Shown piece after piece: positions 24,286-35,567 of a stretch of 64,000 nucleotides of DNA. Below the pieces are notes generated by a model, which saw only the letters and a list, made by a program, of their open reading frames with translations, was not told the DNA's origin and did not search any database. The stretch is from Mycobacterium sp. ITM-2016-00318 (GTDB lineage Bacteria; Actinomycetota; Actinomycetes; Mycobacteriales; Mycobacteriaceae): assembly GCF_002968285.2 (NCBI RefSeq), contig NZ_CP134400.1, positions 4,650,001-4,714,000 of the forward strand, written 5' to 3'. The position numbers and the translations under genes were made by a program. Numbering within the stretch: the first letter of the stretch is position 1; each line of letters starts with the position of its first letter.

Positions 24286-24378
24286 GATATATTGACTGCA
24301 ACCAACAGGTACAGATAAATCTGGGCCCCACGCACGAGAACCCGGACGCCCCCAACTTCTTAGGAGGACGCAGGCCCA

Positions 24379-25377
24379 ATGCATGAAAACCTGACCGACC
24401 TGCACCTGCTCCACGAGCTCGAGCCTGTTGTTGAGAGGAACCTCAACCGGCACCTGTCGATGCGCAAGGACTGGAACCCGCACGACTACATTCCGTGGTC
24501 GGACGGCAAGAACTACTACGCCCTCGGCGGCCAGGACTGGGAGCCCGGTCAGTCGGTGCTGTCCGAGGTCGCGCAGACAGCGATGATCCAGAACCTGCTC
24601 ACCGAGGACAACCTGCCGTCGTATCACCGCGAGATCGCGATGAACTTCTCGATGGACGGCGCCTGGGGCCAGTGGGTCAACCGCTGGACCGCCGAGGAGA
24701 ACCGGCACGGCATCGCGCTGCGCGACTACCTCGTCGTCACCCGGGCCGTCGATCCGGTCGCACTGGAGACCCTGCGCCTCGAGCAGGTGACACGCGGCTT
24801 CAGCCCGGGCCAGAACCAGCAGGGCGACCTGTTCGCCGAGAGCCTGTTCGACTCCGTGATCTACGTGACGTTCCAGGAGCTCGCCACCCGCGTCTCACAC
24901 CGCAACACCGGCAAGGCGTGCGAAGAGACGATCGCCGATCAACTGCTGCAACGTGTTTCGGCCGATGAGAACCTGCACATGATCTTCTATCGCGACGTCA
25001 GCGAGGCCGGTTTCGACATCGCACCGGACCAGGCGATGCACTCGCTGCACCGCGTGCTGCGCAACTTCAAAATGCCAGGGTTCACCGTCCCCGAGTTCCG
25101 CCGCAAGGCCGTGATCATCGCCGTCGGTGGCGTCTACGACCCGCGCATCCACCTCGAGGACGTCGTGATGCCGGTACTCAAGAAGTGGCGCATCTTCGAG
25201 CGCGAGGACTTCACCGGCGAAGCCGCGCGGATGCGGGACGACCTCGGCGTGCTCATCGAGGAGCTCAAGGAGGCCTGCGACAAGTTCGAGGTCGCCAAGG
25301 AGAAGCGCCTCGAGCGGGAGGCGAAGAGGGCCGAGCGCCTCGAAGCCAAGAAGGTTCTGGCGTCATCTCCGTCCTGA
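24379..25377 (+). CDS. desA1: Acyl-ACP desaturase DesA1
   Basis: The 332-residue protein is a soluble di-iron acyl-ACP desaturase: EENRHG (helix with Glu-x-x-Arg-His) and DENLHM (second Glu/His pair) supply iron ligands, and the sequence closely follows mycobacterial DesA1. DesA1 introduces double bonds into meromycolic acid precursors and is essential in M. smegmatis. AGGAGG nine bases upstream marks the ATG. The C-terminus is a charged helix (EKRLEREAKRAERLEAKK). Its last bases overlap the start of the dus gene, so the two are one transcript. Regulation is likely through the palindromes upstream. Confidence 0.95.
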   Translation: MHENLTDLHLLHELEPVVERNLNRHLSMRKDWNPHDYIPWSDGKNYYALGGQDWEPGQSVLSEVAQTAMIQNLLTEDNLPSYHREIAMNFSMDGAWGQWVNRWTAEENRHGIALRDYLVVTRAVDPVALETLRLEQVTRGFSPGQNQQGDLFAESLFDSVIYVTFQELATRVSHRNTGKACEETIADQLLQRVSADENLHMIFYRDVSEAGFDIAPDQAMHSLHRVLRNFKMPGFTVPEFRRKAVIIAVGGVYDPRIHLEDVVMPVLKKWRIFEREDFTGEAARMRDDLGVLIEELKEACDKFEVAKEKRLEREAKRAERLEAKKVLASSPS

Positions 25378-26528
25378 CCGAATCCCGCACGCAGCTGCGG
25401 ATCGGGCCTTTTCGGCTGGCCAGCCCCGTCGTGCTGGCGCCGATGGCAGGCGTGACGAACGTCGCGTTCCGTACGCTGTGCCGCGAGCTCGAACTCGCCC
25501 GGGCCGGCACGGTCAGCGGGCTGTACGTCTGCGAGATGGTGACCGCCCGCGCGCTCGTCGAGCGCCATCCGGTGACCATACACATGACGACCTTCGGTCC
25601 GGACGAGTCGCCGCGGTCGCTGCAGTTGTATGCGGTCGATCCCGAAAACACCTACGCGGCAGCGAAGATGATCGTCAACGAGGGAATGGCCGATCACATC
25701 GATATGAACTTCGGCTGTCCGGTGCCCAAGGTCACGCGTCGCGGCGGTGGCGCCGCCCTGCCCTACAAGCGACGGCTCTTCGGCCAGATAGTGGCCGCCG
25801 CGGTACGCGCCACCGAAGGGTCGGACGTGCCGGTGACGGTGAAGTTCCGGATCGGCATCGACGACGCACACCACACCCATCTCGACGCAGGACGCATCGC
25901 GGCCGAGGAGGGTGCCGCGGCGATTGCGCTGCACGCCCGCACGGCGGCGCAGCGCTACTCCGGAACCGCCGACTGGAAGCAGATCGCCGCGTTGAAGGCG
26001 CACGTCACAGACGTTCCCGTGCTCGGTAACGGCGACATCTTCGACGCTGACGACGCACTGGCCATGATGTCGGCCACCGGATGCGACGGCGTCGTCATCG
26101 GTCGTGGTTGTCTGGGCAGGCCCTGGCTGTTCGCCGAGCTGTCGGATGCTTTCGCGGGGCGCGATGGTGTGATACCTCCCACACTTGGCGAGGTCGCCGC
26201 GATCATGCGCCGACACGGTGAGCTGCTGAGCGCCCACTTCGGTGAGGACAAGGGCATGCGGGACATGCGCAAGCACATCGCCTGGTATCTGCACGGATTC
26301 CCGGCCGGAGCCGACCTTCGGCGGGCATTGGCGCTGGTCAAGACCCGCAACGAGTTGGACGAACTGCTCAACGGCCTGGACCCCGATGTGCCGTTCCCGA
26401 GGGCCGCGACCGGCCCCCGCGGGCGGCAGGGCTCACCCGCCTCGGTGGCTCTGCCGGAAGGCTGGCTGACCGATCCGGATGACTGCACGGTGCCCGAAGG
26501 GGCCGATGTGATGCATTCCGGTGGGTGA
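25374..26528 (+). CDS. dus: tRNA-dihydrouridine synthase (start codon unclear)
   Basis: A flavin enzyme that reduces uridines in tRNA D-loops. Evidence: LAPMAGVTNVAFR near the start, DMNFGCPVPKV with the catalytic Cys, GxARTxxQxYSG-like HARTAAQRYSG, and the C-terminal helical domain. It overlaps desA1. No in-frame ATG, GTG or TTG exists between a GTG at 25185, deep inside desA1, and the conserved domain. I therefore place the start at a CTG at 25374 that overlaps the desA1 stop in the usual 4-base fashion; this is uncertain. Full-length at about 384 residues. Confidence 0.85.
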   Translation: MTESRTQLRIGPFRLASPVVLAPMAGVTNVAFRTLCRELELARAGTVSGLYVCEMVTARALVERHPVTIHMTTFGPDESPRSLQLYAVDPENTYAAAKMIVNEGMADHIDMNFGCPVPKVTRRGGGAALPYKRRLFGQIVAAAVRATEGSDVPVTVKFRIGIDDAHHTHLDAGRIAAEEGAAAIALHARTAAQRYSGTADWKQIAALKAHVTDVPVLGNGDIFDADDALAMMSATGCDGVVIGRGCLGRPWLFAELSDAFAGRDGVIPPTLGEVAAIMRRHGELLSAHFGEDKGMRDMRKHIAWYLHGFPAGADLRRALALVKTRNELDELLNGLDPDVPFPRAATGPRGRQGSPASVALPEGWLTDPDDCTVPEGADVMHSGG

Positions 26529-26705
26529 ACCGAGACCATCTCGACATCACGTCTCTCAGGATCTCTCAGTACGATATGAGCCTGTCGTTATCGGCTCCAG
26601 ACGCGGGGCCGCGGATATTGCCGCTTCAAATGCAGGTGGCAGCTGCGCAGCGGCCGATGCGCGCCGACGCGCACGCTGCTCATACGGTCGGAGGCCAGTA
26701 GGGAC

Positions 26706-28895
26706 ATGAGTGACGGCGATAACGCCACTCCTGGTCGCCGACGCGCGTCCGATGTGAACGGTGCCGATGAAGACGGTGCCAATCAGTGGCTTACTCGATC
26801 TCCTCTACCTCCGCGAGCCGCCGCGCCGTGGGAGCGTGGGTCTTCTGCTGAATCCGGCGAGAACGACACGTCGGCGGCCACCGGCAGCCATACCGACGGT
26901 GTGACGGTCGCCGACCTCATCGCCAAGATCACCGGTGCCCCGGCAGATCTCCCCAGCAGACATGCGGCACCTGAGCCTGAGCCCGAGCACGAATTCCGGC
27001 GTCCGGCGAGGGAACCTCGCGATGCGCCCCCGAGCGCCCCACGTCCACGCGCCACGCAGCCGCGGGCGGCGACTCCCCCGTCGGCGCCGACCCCGGCTCC
27101 GCCACCGCGCACCCGCCGGCCCAAGCCTCTGCGACCCAAGCCGCGGCACGAAGACGTGTCCGATCCCGATACCGAGGTCATTCCCAGGGTCTCCTACGCC
27201 GACGAGATTCCCGACCTGGCCGGGTTGCGGCGGGCACGGCTCGAACGGGTCGCGCCCGAGCGGGTCGGCGAGCCCTCGGCTGATCCCGTGAATCTTCCGA
27301 AGAAGCACAGGTCGCATCGCCGCGTCATGTTCGCGGGCCGCTCGATTGCCGCCATTCTCGCGGTGCTCGCGCTCGCGATGACGGGCGGCGCATGGCAGTG
27401 GCAGTCGACGAAGAACAACATGCTGAACCGTATTTCGGCGCTTGACCCCGATTCCCGCGACATCATCGACCCCAATGCGCAGTTCGGTGACGAGAACTTC
27501 CTGATCGTCGGCATCGACAGCCGGTTCGGCGAGAACGCCGGCATGGGCGCGGGGGACACTGCGGATGCAGGCGGCGCGCGTTCGGACACCATCATGCTGG
27601 TCAACATCCCGGCCAACCGCGAACGTGTTGTGGCGGTGTCGTTTCCGCGCGACCTGAACATCGAGCCCATGGAATGCGAGGCCTGGAACCCCGAGACCGG
27701 TGAGTACGGGCCGCTGTACGACGAGGAGACGGGCACCTACGGTCCCGACGAGATCTACACCGAGACGAAACTGAACTCCGCGTTCTCCTTCGGCGGCCCC
27801 AAATGCCTGGTGAAGGTCATCCAGAAGCTGTCGGGTCTGTCCATCAACCGCTTCATGGCGGTCGACTTCGCCGGCTTCTCCAAGATGGTCGACACACTTG
27901 GCGGTGTCGAGGTGTGCAGCACCACGCCACTGGAGGACTACGAGCTCGGCACCGTGCTGCCCAGCGCGGGACGCCAGATGATCGATGGGCACACCGCGCT
28001 GAACTATGTGCGCGCCCGTCAGGTGACCACCGAAACCAACGGCGACTACGGCCGTATCAAGCGTCAGCAGCTGTTTCTGTCGTCGCTGTTGCGCTCGCTG
28101 ATCTCCAAGGAAGTCTTCTTCTCACTCAGCAAGCTCAACAACGTGGTGAACCAGTTCATCAGCGACAGCTATGTCGACAACATCGACACCAAGGACCTGG
28201 TGGCCCTCGGCCAGTCCCTGCAGAACGTCGCGGCAGGCCGCATCACTTTCCTCACCGTCCCGACCACGGGTTATATGGACGAGTGGGGCAACGAGCACCT
28301 GCGCGAGGACGACACCAATGCCATTTTCGACGCGATCATCAACGACGATCCGCTGCCCGAGGAGCGCAACGCCGACAACACACCGGTTCCCGGCACGCCG
28401 GAGTCGTTGACGAACGAGACTATCGAGTCGCCGACGAGCCAAGCGCAGACTCCCGAGGTTGCCGCCGATCCCGGTGAGGTCGTCGACGCCGTCACCACCG
28501 ATCCCACGTCGGTCACCGTTCAGGTCTCGAACTCGACGGGCCAGGACGGCCTCGGCGCTACTGCGGCAACGGAATTGCAGCAGCACGGGTTCAACGTCGA
28601 GACCCCCGACACCTACCCGAGCTCGCTGACCGAGACGACGGTGTTCTTCTCGCCCGGTAACGAAGAAGCCGCAGCGACCGTGGCGTCGGCCTTTGTCGAG
28701 CCGACGATCGAGCGCGTCAACGGAAAGGGCGACACCGTCCAGGTGGTGCTCGGATCGGACTTCTCCGCGGTGAGCCCGCCCAAGCCGAGCGGCTCCTCGG
28801 TACAGGTGCACGTGCTGCACGGCACCGGGAGCACGCCGACCCAGCTCCCCGAAGATCTTTCGATCACCAACGCCGCCGACACCACCTGCGAGTGA
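26706..28895 (+). CDS. LytR-CpsA-Psr family cell-wall ligase with LytR_C domain
   Basis: A 729-residue membrane protein. Residues 1-210 are a cytoplasmic Pro/Arg/Glu-rich disordered segment, one membrane helix follows (about 215-235), then the LCP domain with FLIVGIDSR, ARSDTIMLVNI, VSFPRDL, NSAFSFGG and ALNYVRARQ, whose Arg/Asp residues bind the polyprenyl pyrophosphate. A LytR_C domain (about 600-700) ends the protein. LCP enzymes attach arabinogalactan to peptidoglycan in mycobacteria. The ATG is preceded by AGTAGGG. It is the Rv0822c position; the core mycobacterial ligase Lcp1 lies elsewhere, so this may be an accessory one. Confidence 0.9.
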   Translation: MSDGDNATPGRRRASDVNGADEDGANQWLTRSPLPPRAAAPWERGSSAESGENDTSAATGSHTDGVTVADLIAKITGAPADLPSRHAAPEPEPEHEFRRPAREPRDAPPSAPRPRATQPRAATPPSAPTPAPPPRTRRPKPLRPKPRHEDVSDPDTEVIPRVSYADEIPDLAGLRRARLERVAPERVGEPSADPVNLPKKHRSHRRVMFAGRSIAAILAVLALAMTGGAWQWQSTKNNMLNRISALDPDSRDIIDPNAQFGDENFLIVGIDSRFGENAGMGAGDTADAGGARSDTIMLVNIPANRERVVAVSFPRDLNIEPMECEAWNPETGEYGPLYDEETGTYGPDEIYTETKLNSAFSFGGPKCLVKVIQKLSGLSINRFMAVDFAGFSKMVDTLGGVEVCSTTPLEDYELGTVLPSAGRQMIDGHTALNYVRARQVTTETNGDYGRIKRQQLFLSSLLRSLISKEVFFSLSKLNNVVNQFISDSYVDNIDTKDLVALGQSLQNVAAGRITFLTVPTTGYMDEWGNEHLREDDTNAIFDAIINDDPLPEERNADNTPVPGTPESLTNETIESPTSQAQTPEVAADPGEVVDAVTTDPTSVTVQVSNSTGQDGLGATAATELQQHGFNVETPDTYPSSLTETTVFFSPGNEEAAATVASAFVEPTIERVNGKGDTVQVVLGSDFSAVSPPKPSGSSVQVHVLHGTGSTPTQLPEDLSITNAADTTCE

Positions 28896-28917
28896 TCGCG
28901 CCGTTCGGGCAAGCGGC

Positions 28918-28935
28918 ATTCACCTGTCGTTCACC
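28918..28935 (+). promoter_or_regulatory. PHO-box-like direct repeat upstream of phoU
   Basis: ATTCACC and GTTCACC are repeated with an 11-base period about 45 bp upstream of the phoU ATG. Actinobacterial PHO boxes are 11-base direct repeats of GTTCACC type, bound by PhoP or RegX3 under phosphate starvation. Confidence 0.6.
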
Positions 28936-28980
28936 CGGCACATCGTGACGATTCAGCTGATCAGCCCTTAGGCTGGGCAT

Positions 28981-29646
28981 ATGCGAACCGCGTATCACGA
29001 GCAGCTGGACGCGCTGACCAACCAGCTCGGCGACATGTGCGGGCTGGCGGGTGCAGCGATGGAGCGTGCGACCCAGGCCCTGCTGCAGGCCGATCTGGTG
29101 CTGGCCGAGCAGGTGATCACCGACCACGAGCAGATCGCTGGGATGAGCGCCAAGGCGGAAGAAGCGGCGTTCGTGCTTCTCGCCCTGCAGGCTCCGGTGG
29201 CCGGCGACCTGCGCGCGATCGTCAGCTCGATTCAGATCGTCGCCGACGTCGACCGGATGGGAGCCCTCGCGCTGCATGTCGCCAAGATCGCCCGCCGGCG
29301 TCACCCGCAGCACGCCCTGCCCGAGGAGGTCAATGGCTACTTCGCTGAAATGGGCCGCGTGGCAGTGGATTTGGGTAACAGCGCCCAGGAGGTGCTGCTG
29401 ACGAAGGATCCGGAGAAGGCGGCGCGGATCAGCGCGGAAGACGACGCGATGGACGACCTTCATCGCCACCTCTTCAGCGTGCTGATGGACAAGGAATGGA
29501 AGCACGGCGTGACCGCCGCGGTCGACGTGACGCTGCTGAGCCGCTTCTACGAGCGGTTCGCCGATCACGCCGTCGAGGTGGCCCGCCGGGTCATCTTCCA
29601 AGCCACCGGCAGGTTCCCCGAGGACGAGCAACTGCCTACCCGTTAG
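28981..29646 (+). CDS. phoU: Phosphate transport regulator PhoU (PhoY-type)
   Basis: The 221-residue protein has two PhoU three-helix repeats, with the metal-binding ExxxD-type motifs seen as [10 protein letters not shown] and [16 protein letters not shown]. PhoU (PhoY in mycobacteria) bridges the Pst transporter and the SenX3-RegX3 system and keeps the Pho regulon off when phosphate is plentiful; loss also affects persister formation. Position after the LCP gene and before pstB matches PhoY2. It is convergent with the pst operon, and its own upstream PHO-box-like repeat suggests feedback control. Confidence 0.95.
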   Translation: MRTAYHEQLDALTNQLGDMCGLAGAAMERATQALLQADLVLAEQVITDHEQIAGMSAKAEEAAFVLLALQAPVAGDLRAIVSSIQIVADVDRMGALALHVAKIARRRHPQHALPEEVNGYFAEMGRVAVDLGNSAQEVLLTKDPEKAARISAEDDAMDDLHRHLFSVLMDKEWKHGVTAAVDVTLLSRFYERFADHAVEVARRVIFQATGRFPEDEQLPTR

Positions 29647-29726
29647 GTCGTGCAGTCAGGGCCGGAGCACCGCTGAAGGCGTTGCGGACGTCATCCAGCG
29701 CGAAAACCTTCGCGATCGGGACGTGC
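29636..29726 (-). pseudogene. Possible C-terminal remnant of a zinc-type/quinone oxidoreductase
   Basis: The space between phoU and pstB carries a minus-strand frame, [20 protein letters not shown] then [10 protein letters not shown] and a stop inside the phoU 3' end. The I-A-K-V-F-x-L-D-x-V pattern is that of the last segment of zinc-dependent alcohol dehydrogenase/quinone reductase proteins. There is no start and no upstream part; pstB begins where it should continue. It may be a remnant, or chance. Confidence 0.3.
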
Positions 29727-30503
29727 TCAGCCGAAGCGACCCGAGATGTAGTCCTCCGTCGCCTTCTCCTTCGGGTTGGAGTAGATCTTCTCGGTGTCGT
29801 CGATCTCGATCAACTTGCCCGGCTTGCCCGTCGCCTCGAGGTTGAAGAACGCGGTCTGGTCACTCACCCGGGCCGCCTGCTGCATGTTGTGCGTGACGAT
29901 CACGATCGTGTAGTCCTGCTTGAGTTCGGCGATCAGATCCTCGATCGCCAGCGTCGAGATCGGGTCGAGCGCCGAGCACGGCTCGTCCATCAACAGCACA
30001 TCGGGCTGAACGGCGATCGCGCGGGCGATGCACAGCCGCTGCTGCTGACCACCGGAGAGGCCGCCGCCCGGCTTGTCAAGCCGGTCCTTGACCTCGGTCC
30101 AGAGGTTCGCGCCCTTGAGCGACTTCTCGGCCACCTCGTCGAGAGTCTTCTTGCTCCGCACACCCTGCAGCTTCAGGCCGGCCACCACGTTGTCGCGGAT
30201 CGACATGGTGGGAAACGGGTTCGGTCGCTGAAACACCATGCCGATGGTCTTGCGGACACCGACCGGGTCGACGCCGGCGCCGTAGACGTCCTCGCCGTCC
30301 AGCAGCACCGAACCCTCGACATAGGCACCGGGGATGACCTCGTGCATGCGGTTCAGCGTGCGCAGCACGGTCGACTTGCCGCAGCCGGACGGACCGATGA
30401 AGGCGGTCACGTGGCGAGGCGGGATCGCCATCGACACCTCGGCCACGGCTTGGAACGACCCGTAGAAAATGTTGACGTCTTTGAGGTCAAGGCGCTTTGC
30501 CAT
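29727..30503 (-). CDS. pstB: Phosphate ABC transporter ATPase PstB
   Basis: A 258-residue ATPase with Walker [10 protein letters not shown], signature LSGGQQQR, Walker [14 protein letters not shown] and a C-terminal [14 protein letters not shown] typical of PstB. It powers high-affinity phosphate import with PstA/PstC. AGGAG stands ten bases before the ATG and overlaps the pstA stop region. Unlike M. tuberculosis, where this gene (phoT) is alone, here the complete pstSCAB operon is present, as in fast growers. The order is pstS-pstC-pstA-pstB. Confidence 0.97.
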   Translation of the reverse strand: MAKRLDLKDVNIFYGSFQAVAEVSMAIPPRHVTAFIGPSGCGKSTVLRTLNRMHEVIPGAYVEGSVLLDGEDVYGAGVDPVGVRKTIGMVFQRPNPFPTMSIRDNVVAGLKLQGVRSKKTLDEVAEKSLKGANLWTEVKDRLDKPGGGLSGGQQQRLCIARAIAVQPDVLLMDEPCSALDPISTLAIEDLIAELKQDYTIVIVTHNMQQAARVSDQTAFFNLEATGKPGKLIEIDDTEKIYSNPKEKATEDYISGRFG

Positions 30504-30515
30504 CTGTGTGGTCTC

Positions 30516-31430
30516 CTAAACCTTCTTGGGAGCGAAGAACTTGGCGATGAACCGCGCGCCGATGTTGAGCAGCGCGATCAGCACGATGAGGGTGAATGCA
30601 GCGCCCCAAAGGCGGTCCGTCGGAACCGGATTCGCGCCTGCGCCCGCCGATGTCTGGTCGTACATCATGCCCGGAAGCGACCCCATGAAGCCGCTGAACA
30701 TATCGAAGTTCATCGCCTGCGCGTAGCCGACAAGGATCAGCAGCGGTGCCGTCTCGCCCATGACACGGGCGAGTGCGAGCAGGATACCGGTGACGATGCC
30801 CGACAACGCGGTCGGAATCACAATGGAGGAGATGGTGCGCCACTTCGGCACGCCGAGTGCGTAACTCGCCTCGCGCAGGTCCATCGGGACGATGCGCAGC
30901 ATCTCCTCGGTGGATCGGACGATCACCGGGATCATCAACAGCACCAAGGACAATGACACTGCGAAGCCCGACCGCTGAAAGCCAAAGGTGGCGACCCACA
31001 GCGCGTAGATGAACAGCGCCGCCACGATCGAGGGCACACCGGTGAGAATGTCCACCATGAAGGTGGTCACCTTGCCCAACCGGGTCCCGCCGCCGTACTC
31101 GACGAGATAGATGCCGACGAAGACACCGATCGGAATGGAGATGATCGCACATACCAAGCCCTGCAAGAGGGTTCCGATAATCGCGTGATAGGCGCCGCCG
31201 CCCGCTTGGAATGCCGTCATGCCCGCCTGCGAGTTGTACCACCATGTGCTCGACGTGACGGCGCCGATGCCCTTGACGATCACGGTGTAGAGCACCCATA
31301 ACAGGGGCACCAACGCGATGACCACCGACAGCGTCACCAACACCGTGGCGACGTTGTCAGCCACCTTGCGGCGCAGGCTCAGCCTCTGGAACGTCGGCGC
31401 CTTCACCGGCTGGTCGAGTGTCGCCGTCAT
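30516..31430 (-). CDS. pstA: Phosphate ABC transporter permease PstA
   Basis: The 304-residue permease has six predicted helices and the ABC permease EAA loop seen as LREASYALGVPKWRTISSIV, which docks to PstB. The VPSIVAALFIYALW segment is typical of Pst permeases. The ATG overlaps the pstC stop (ATGA). It forms a heterodimer with PstC. A longer frame upstream exists but lies within pstC and lacks membrane character. Confidence 0.95.
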   Translation of the reverse strand: MTATLDQPVKAPTFQRLSLRRKVADNVATVLVTLSVVIALVPLLWVLYTVIVKGIGAVTSSTWWYNSQAGMTAFQAGGGAYHAIIGTLLQGLVCAIISIPIGVFVGIYLVEYGGGTRLGKVTTFMVDILTGVPSIVAALFIYALWVATFGFQRSGFAVSLSLVLLMIPVIVRSTEEMLRIVPMDLREASYALGVPKWRTISSIVIPTALSGIVTGILLALARVMGETAPLLILVGYAQAMNFDMFSGFMGSLPGMMYDQTSAGAGANPVPTDRLWGAAFTLIVLIALLNIGARFIAKFFAPKKV

Positions 31431-32482
31431 GACTTGCTCCTTCCGGCGACGGCCGCCCGCGCCAGCGAGTTGACGATGAACGTCAGGATGAACAGCACCA
31501 GGCCCGCCGCGATGTACGCGCCCGCCTTGTACTGGTCGTTGAATTCCGAAGCGGCAGAAGCGATCAGGCTGGCGAAGGTGAAGCCTCCGTCGAACAGCGA
31601 CCAGCTGAACACCGCCTGGGTGCCGCGCAGGATGATCAGCAGCGCGATCGTCTCGCCGAGCGCGCGGCCGAGGCCGAGCATGGCGCCGCTGATGTAACCC
31701 GACAATCCGAACGGCAACACGGTCGTCTTCACGACCTCCCACCGGGTGGCGCCCAGCGCCAGCGCGGCCTCGATCTGACCGCGTGGAGTCTGAACGAACA
31801 CCTCGCGCGTGACCGCGGTGATGATCGGCAGGATCATCACCGCCAGCACGATGCCCGCGGTGAAAATCGTTCCGCCGCCTGCCACCGAAGCGTTGCCGGT
31901 TTGAAACAGGAAGAGCCAGCTGAGGTTCTGGTTCAGCCATGTGGCGAACGGTTTGATCACAGGGGCGAGCACGTACAGGCCCCAGACGCCGTAGATGATC
32001 GACGGCACCGCCGCGAGCAGGTCGATCATGTAAGCCAGCGGGCCCGCGACCCGACGGGGCGCGTACTGCGTCAAGAAGATCGCGATACCCAGCGCCACCG
32101 GCATCGCCAGCATGAGCGCGAACACCGACACGAAGACGGTGACCTGCAGCAGGTCGAGGATGCCGAACTGCATCGCCGACGTGTCGGTGGTGACCCAGTT
32201 CCCGCTGTAGAGGAAGAAGTTCTCCTCGTTGCGGGTCAGCGCCGGGATCGCGCGCCAGAGCAGAAACGCCCCGATGGCCGCGATGATGACGACGATGAGG
32301 ATGCCGGAACCCTCGGCCAGGCCGCGGAATATGCGGTCCCCCACCCGAACCTTTCCGCCTTTCGACGGGTCGGTTGAGATGGGCGCCGGTTCGGGAAAGG
32401 GCGAAGCGATCACTTCGCCCGACCCCGCATTGGATGGATCGGGCAGCCCGTCCGCTTCCGTCACATCGAGCCTATCCGTCAT
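31427..32482 (-). CDS. pstC: Phosphate ABC transporter permease PstC
   Basis: About 351 residues with a long cytoplasmic N-terminus, six helices, VPSIIYGVWGLYV and the EAA loop IEAALALGATRWEVVKTTVL. It partners PstA. The ATG before TDRLDVTEA is preferred, but an ATG 27 bases and a GTG 39 bases upstream are also in frame and none has a strong ribosome-binding site within normal distance, so the N-terminus is uncertain by up to 13 residues. It lies 48 bp downstream of pstS. Confidence 0.95.
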   Translation of the reverse strand: MTDRLDVTEADGLPDPSNAGSGEVIASPFPEPAPISTDPSKGGKVRVGDRIFRGLAEGSGILIVVIIAAIGAFLLWRAIPALTRNEENFFLYSGNWVTTDTSAMQFGILDLLQVTVFVSVFALMLAMPVALGIAIFLTQYAPRRVAGPLAYMIDLLAAVPSIIYGVWGLYVLAPVIKPFATWLNQNLSWLFLFQTGNASVAGGGTIFTAGIVLAVMILPIITAVTREVFVQTPRGQIEAALALGATRWEVVKTTVLPFGLSGYISGAMLGLGRALGETIALLIILRGTQAVFSWSLFDGGFTFASLIASAASEFNDQYKAGAYIAAGLVLFILTFIVNSLARAAVAGRSKS

Positions 32483-32530
32483 CGGTTCGCCGCACCCATC
32501 CTCCCGCATCGGAGCGCACACGCCACGTAA

Positions 32531-33655
32531 CTACGCGATTGCGTCGATGGACTTCTCGAGGCGCTCCTTGAACGCACCGGGCAGCGACACGTAGCCCGCC
32601 GCCGACAGTCCCGCCTGGCCTTCATTGGCTGCCACGGTCAAGAACGACTTGAGCGCCGCGGTGGTGTCGGCGTCGTAACCCTTCGAGCAGACGATCTCGT
32701 ACGTCGCGAGCACAAGCGGGTAGGCGTCGGCCGCCTTGGTCCCGTAGATCGAATTCAGGTCGAGCGCCAAGTCGTTGCCCTCGGCGGCGAACTTGGCGCC
32801 GTCGATGGCCTTCTTCGACGTGTCCTCGGTCAACTCGACCGCTCCCCCGCCGTTGTCGATCTGGGCGAACGGCAGACCCGCCTGCTGGGCGAATCCCTTT
32901 TCCACGTAGCCGATTGCGCCTGGGGTGGCCTGCACGGCCTGCACCACACCGGCCGACTTCTGCGCGCCCTCACCGGCGCCGCCCTGGAACTCGCTGCCCG
33001 TATCCTTCGTCCAGGCGTTCGGGGCGGCGGCCTTCAGGTACTTCTGGAAGTTGTCGGTGGTGCCCGACGAATCCGAGCGGTAGACCGGCTTGATGTCGAC
33101 ATCGGGGAGGGTCGCACCGGAGTTCAGCGCGGCGATGGCCGGGTCGTTCCACTTCTTGATCTGGCCCTGGAAGATCCTGGCGAGCACGTCGCCGTTGACG
33201 ACGAGCTTGTCGACACCCTCGAGGTTGTAGGCCATCGCGACCGGGCCGAACACCAGCGGCAGGTTCCACGCCGGGTTGCCTCCGCAGCGATCGGCGGCGG
33301 TCTTGACCTGGTCGTCCTTGAGTGCCGAGTCGGAGCCTGCGAAGTCGACCTGCTTGGCGATGAACTGCTCGCGTCCCGCGCCGGAACCGGTCGGGTTGTA
33401 GGAGAGGTTCTTGCCCGAGCAGACCTGTGCCCAGACTTTGTTGAACTCGGCGATCGCGTTCTGCTGAGCCGTCGAACCCTCACCGGTCAGCGAGTTCTTG
33501 CCGCCGCATCCGGCAGACGACGAGGCGGTTCCCGACGCACCGGAGGTGCTCGTTCCGGCGTTGTTGTCGCTGCCGCAGGCGGACAGCGTCAGCGCGGCGA
33601 GCGCGGCGGCGGAGAGCGTCGTACCGAACGCCTTGCCAATGCTGTTGAGCTTCAC
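32531..33655 (-). CDS. pstS: Phosphate-binding lipoprotein PstS
   Basis: The 374-residue lipoprotein has lipobox LSACG (Cys near residue 27), a Ser/Thr-rich linker and the PstS fold: GEGSTAQQNA and GSGAGREQFI bind phosphate oxyanions, along with YRSDSSGTTDNF. It delivers phosphate to PstCA. GGGAG four bases before the GTG supports the start. An 11-base-period PHO-box-like repeat lies about 85-100 bp upstream, fitting induction by phosphate limitation through RegX3. Confidence 0.97.
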   Translation of the reverse strand: MKLNSIGKAFGTTLSAAALAALTLSACGSDNNAGTSTSGASGTASSSAGCGGKNSLTGEGSTAQQNAIAEFNKVWAQVCSGKNLSYNPTGSGAGREQFIAKQVDFAGSDSALKDDQVKTAADRCGGNPAWNLPLVFGPVAMAYNLEGVDKLVVNGDVLARIFQGQIKKWNDPAIAALNSGATLPDVDIKPVYRSDSSGTTDNFQKYLKAAAPNAWTKDTGSEFQGGAGEGAQKSAGVVQAVQATPGAIGYVEKGFAQQAGLPFAQIDNGGGAVELTEDTSKKAIDGAKFAAEGNDLALDLNSIYGTKAADAYPLVLATYEIVCSKGYDADTTAALKSFLTVAANEGQAGLSAAGYVSLPGAFKERLEKSIDAIA

Positions 33656-33740
33656 GTACTCCCACTTTCATCGAGGAACTCTGACGGCTTCAGACTCCCC
33701 GGCAACGTATGCGGCCGTGGTGGACGGCTGTGGGATGGAG

Positions 33741-33758
33741 GGTGAACGAACGGTGAAC
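33741..33758 (-). promoter_or_regulatory. PHO-box-like direct repeat upstream of pstS
   Basis: On the minus strand GTTCACC occurs twice with an 11-base period (GTTCACCGTTCGTTCACC), the actinobacterial PHO-box form, and points toward pstS. Binding by RegX3 is the expectation. Confidence 0.7.
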
Positions 33759-33786
33759 AGGTACAGCTGATTTGCAGATGAAGCGG

Positions 33787-35456
<1,670 letters not shown>

Positions 35457-35567
35457 GGGCCCTCCAGCGTGCCGGGCAGATATTGACGGACATCGCTGTC
35501 GTCGGATACCTCCCAGATTCGTGCGCGACATCTGGGCGTTACCAGTGCACTAACGATAACCCGACCC

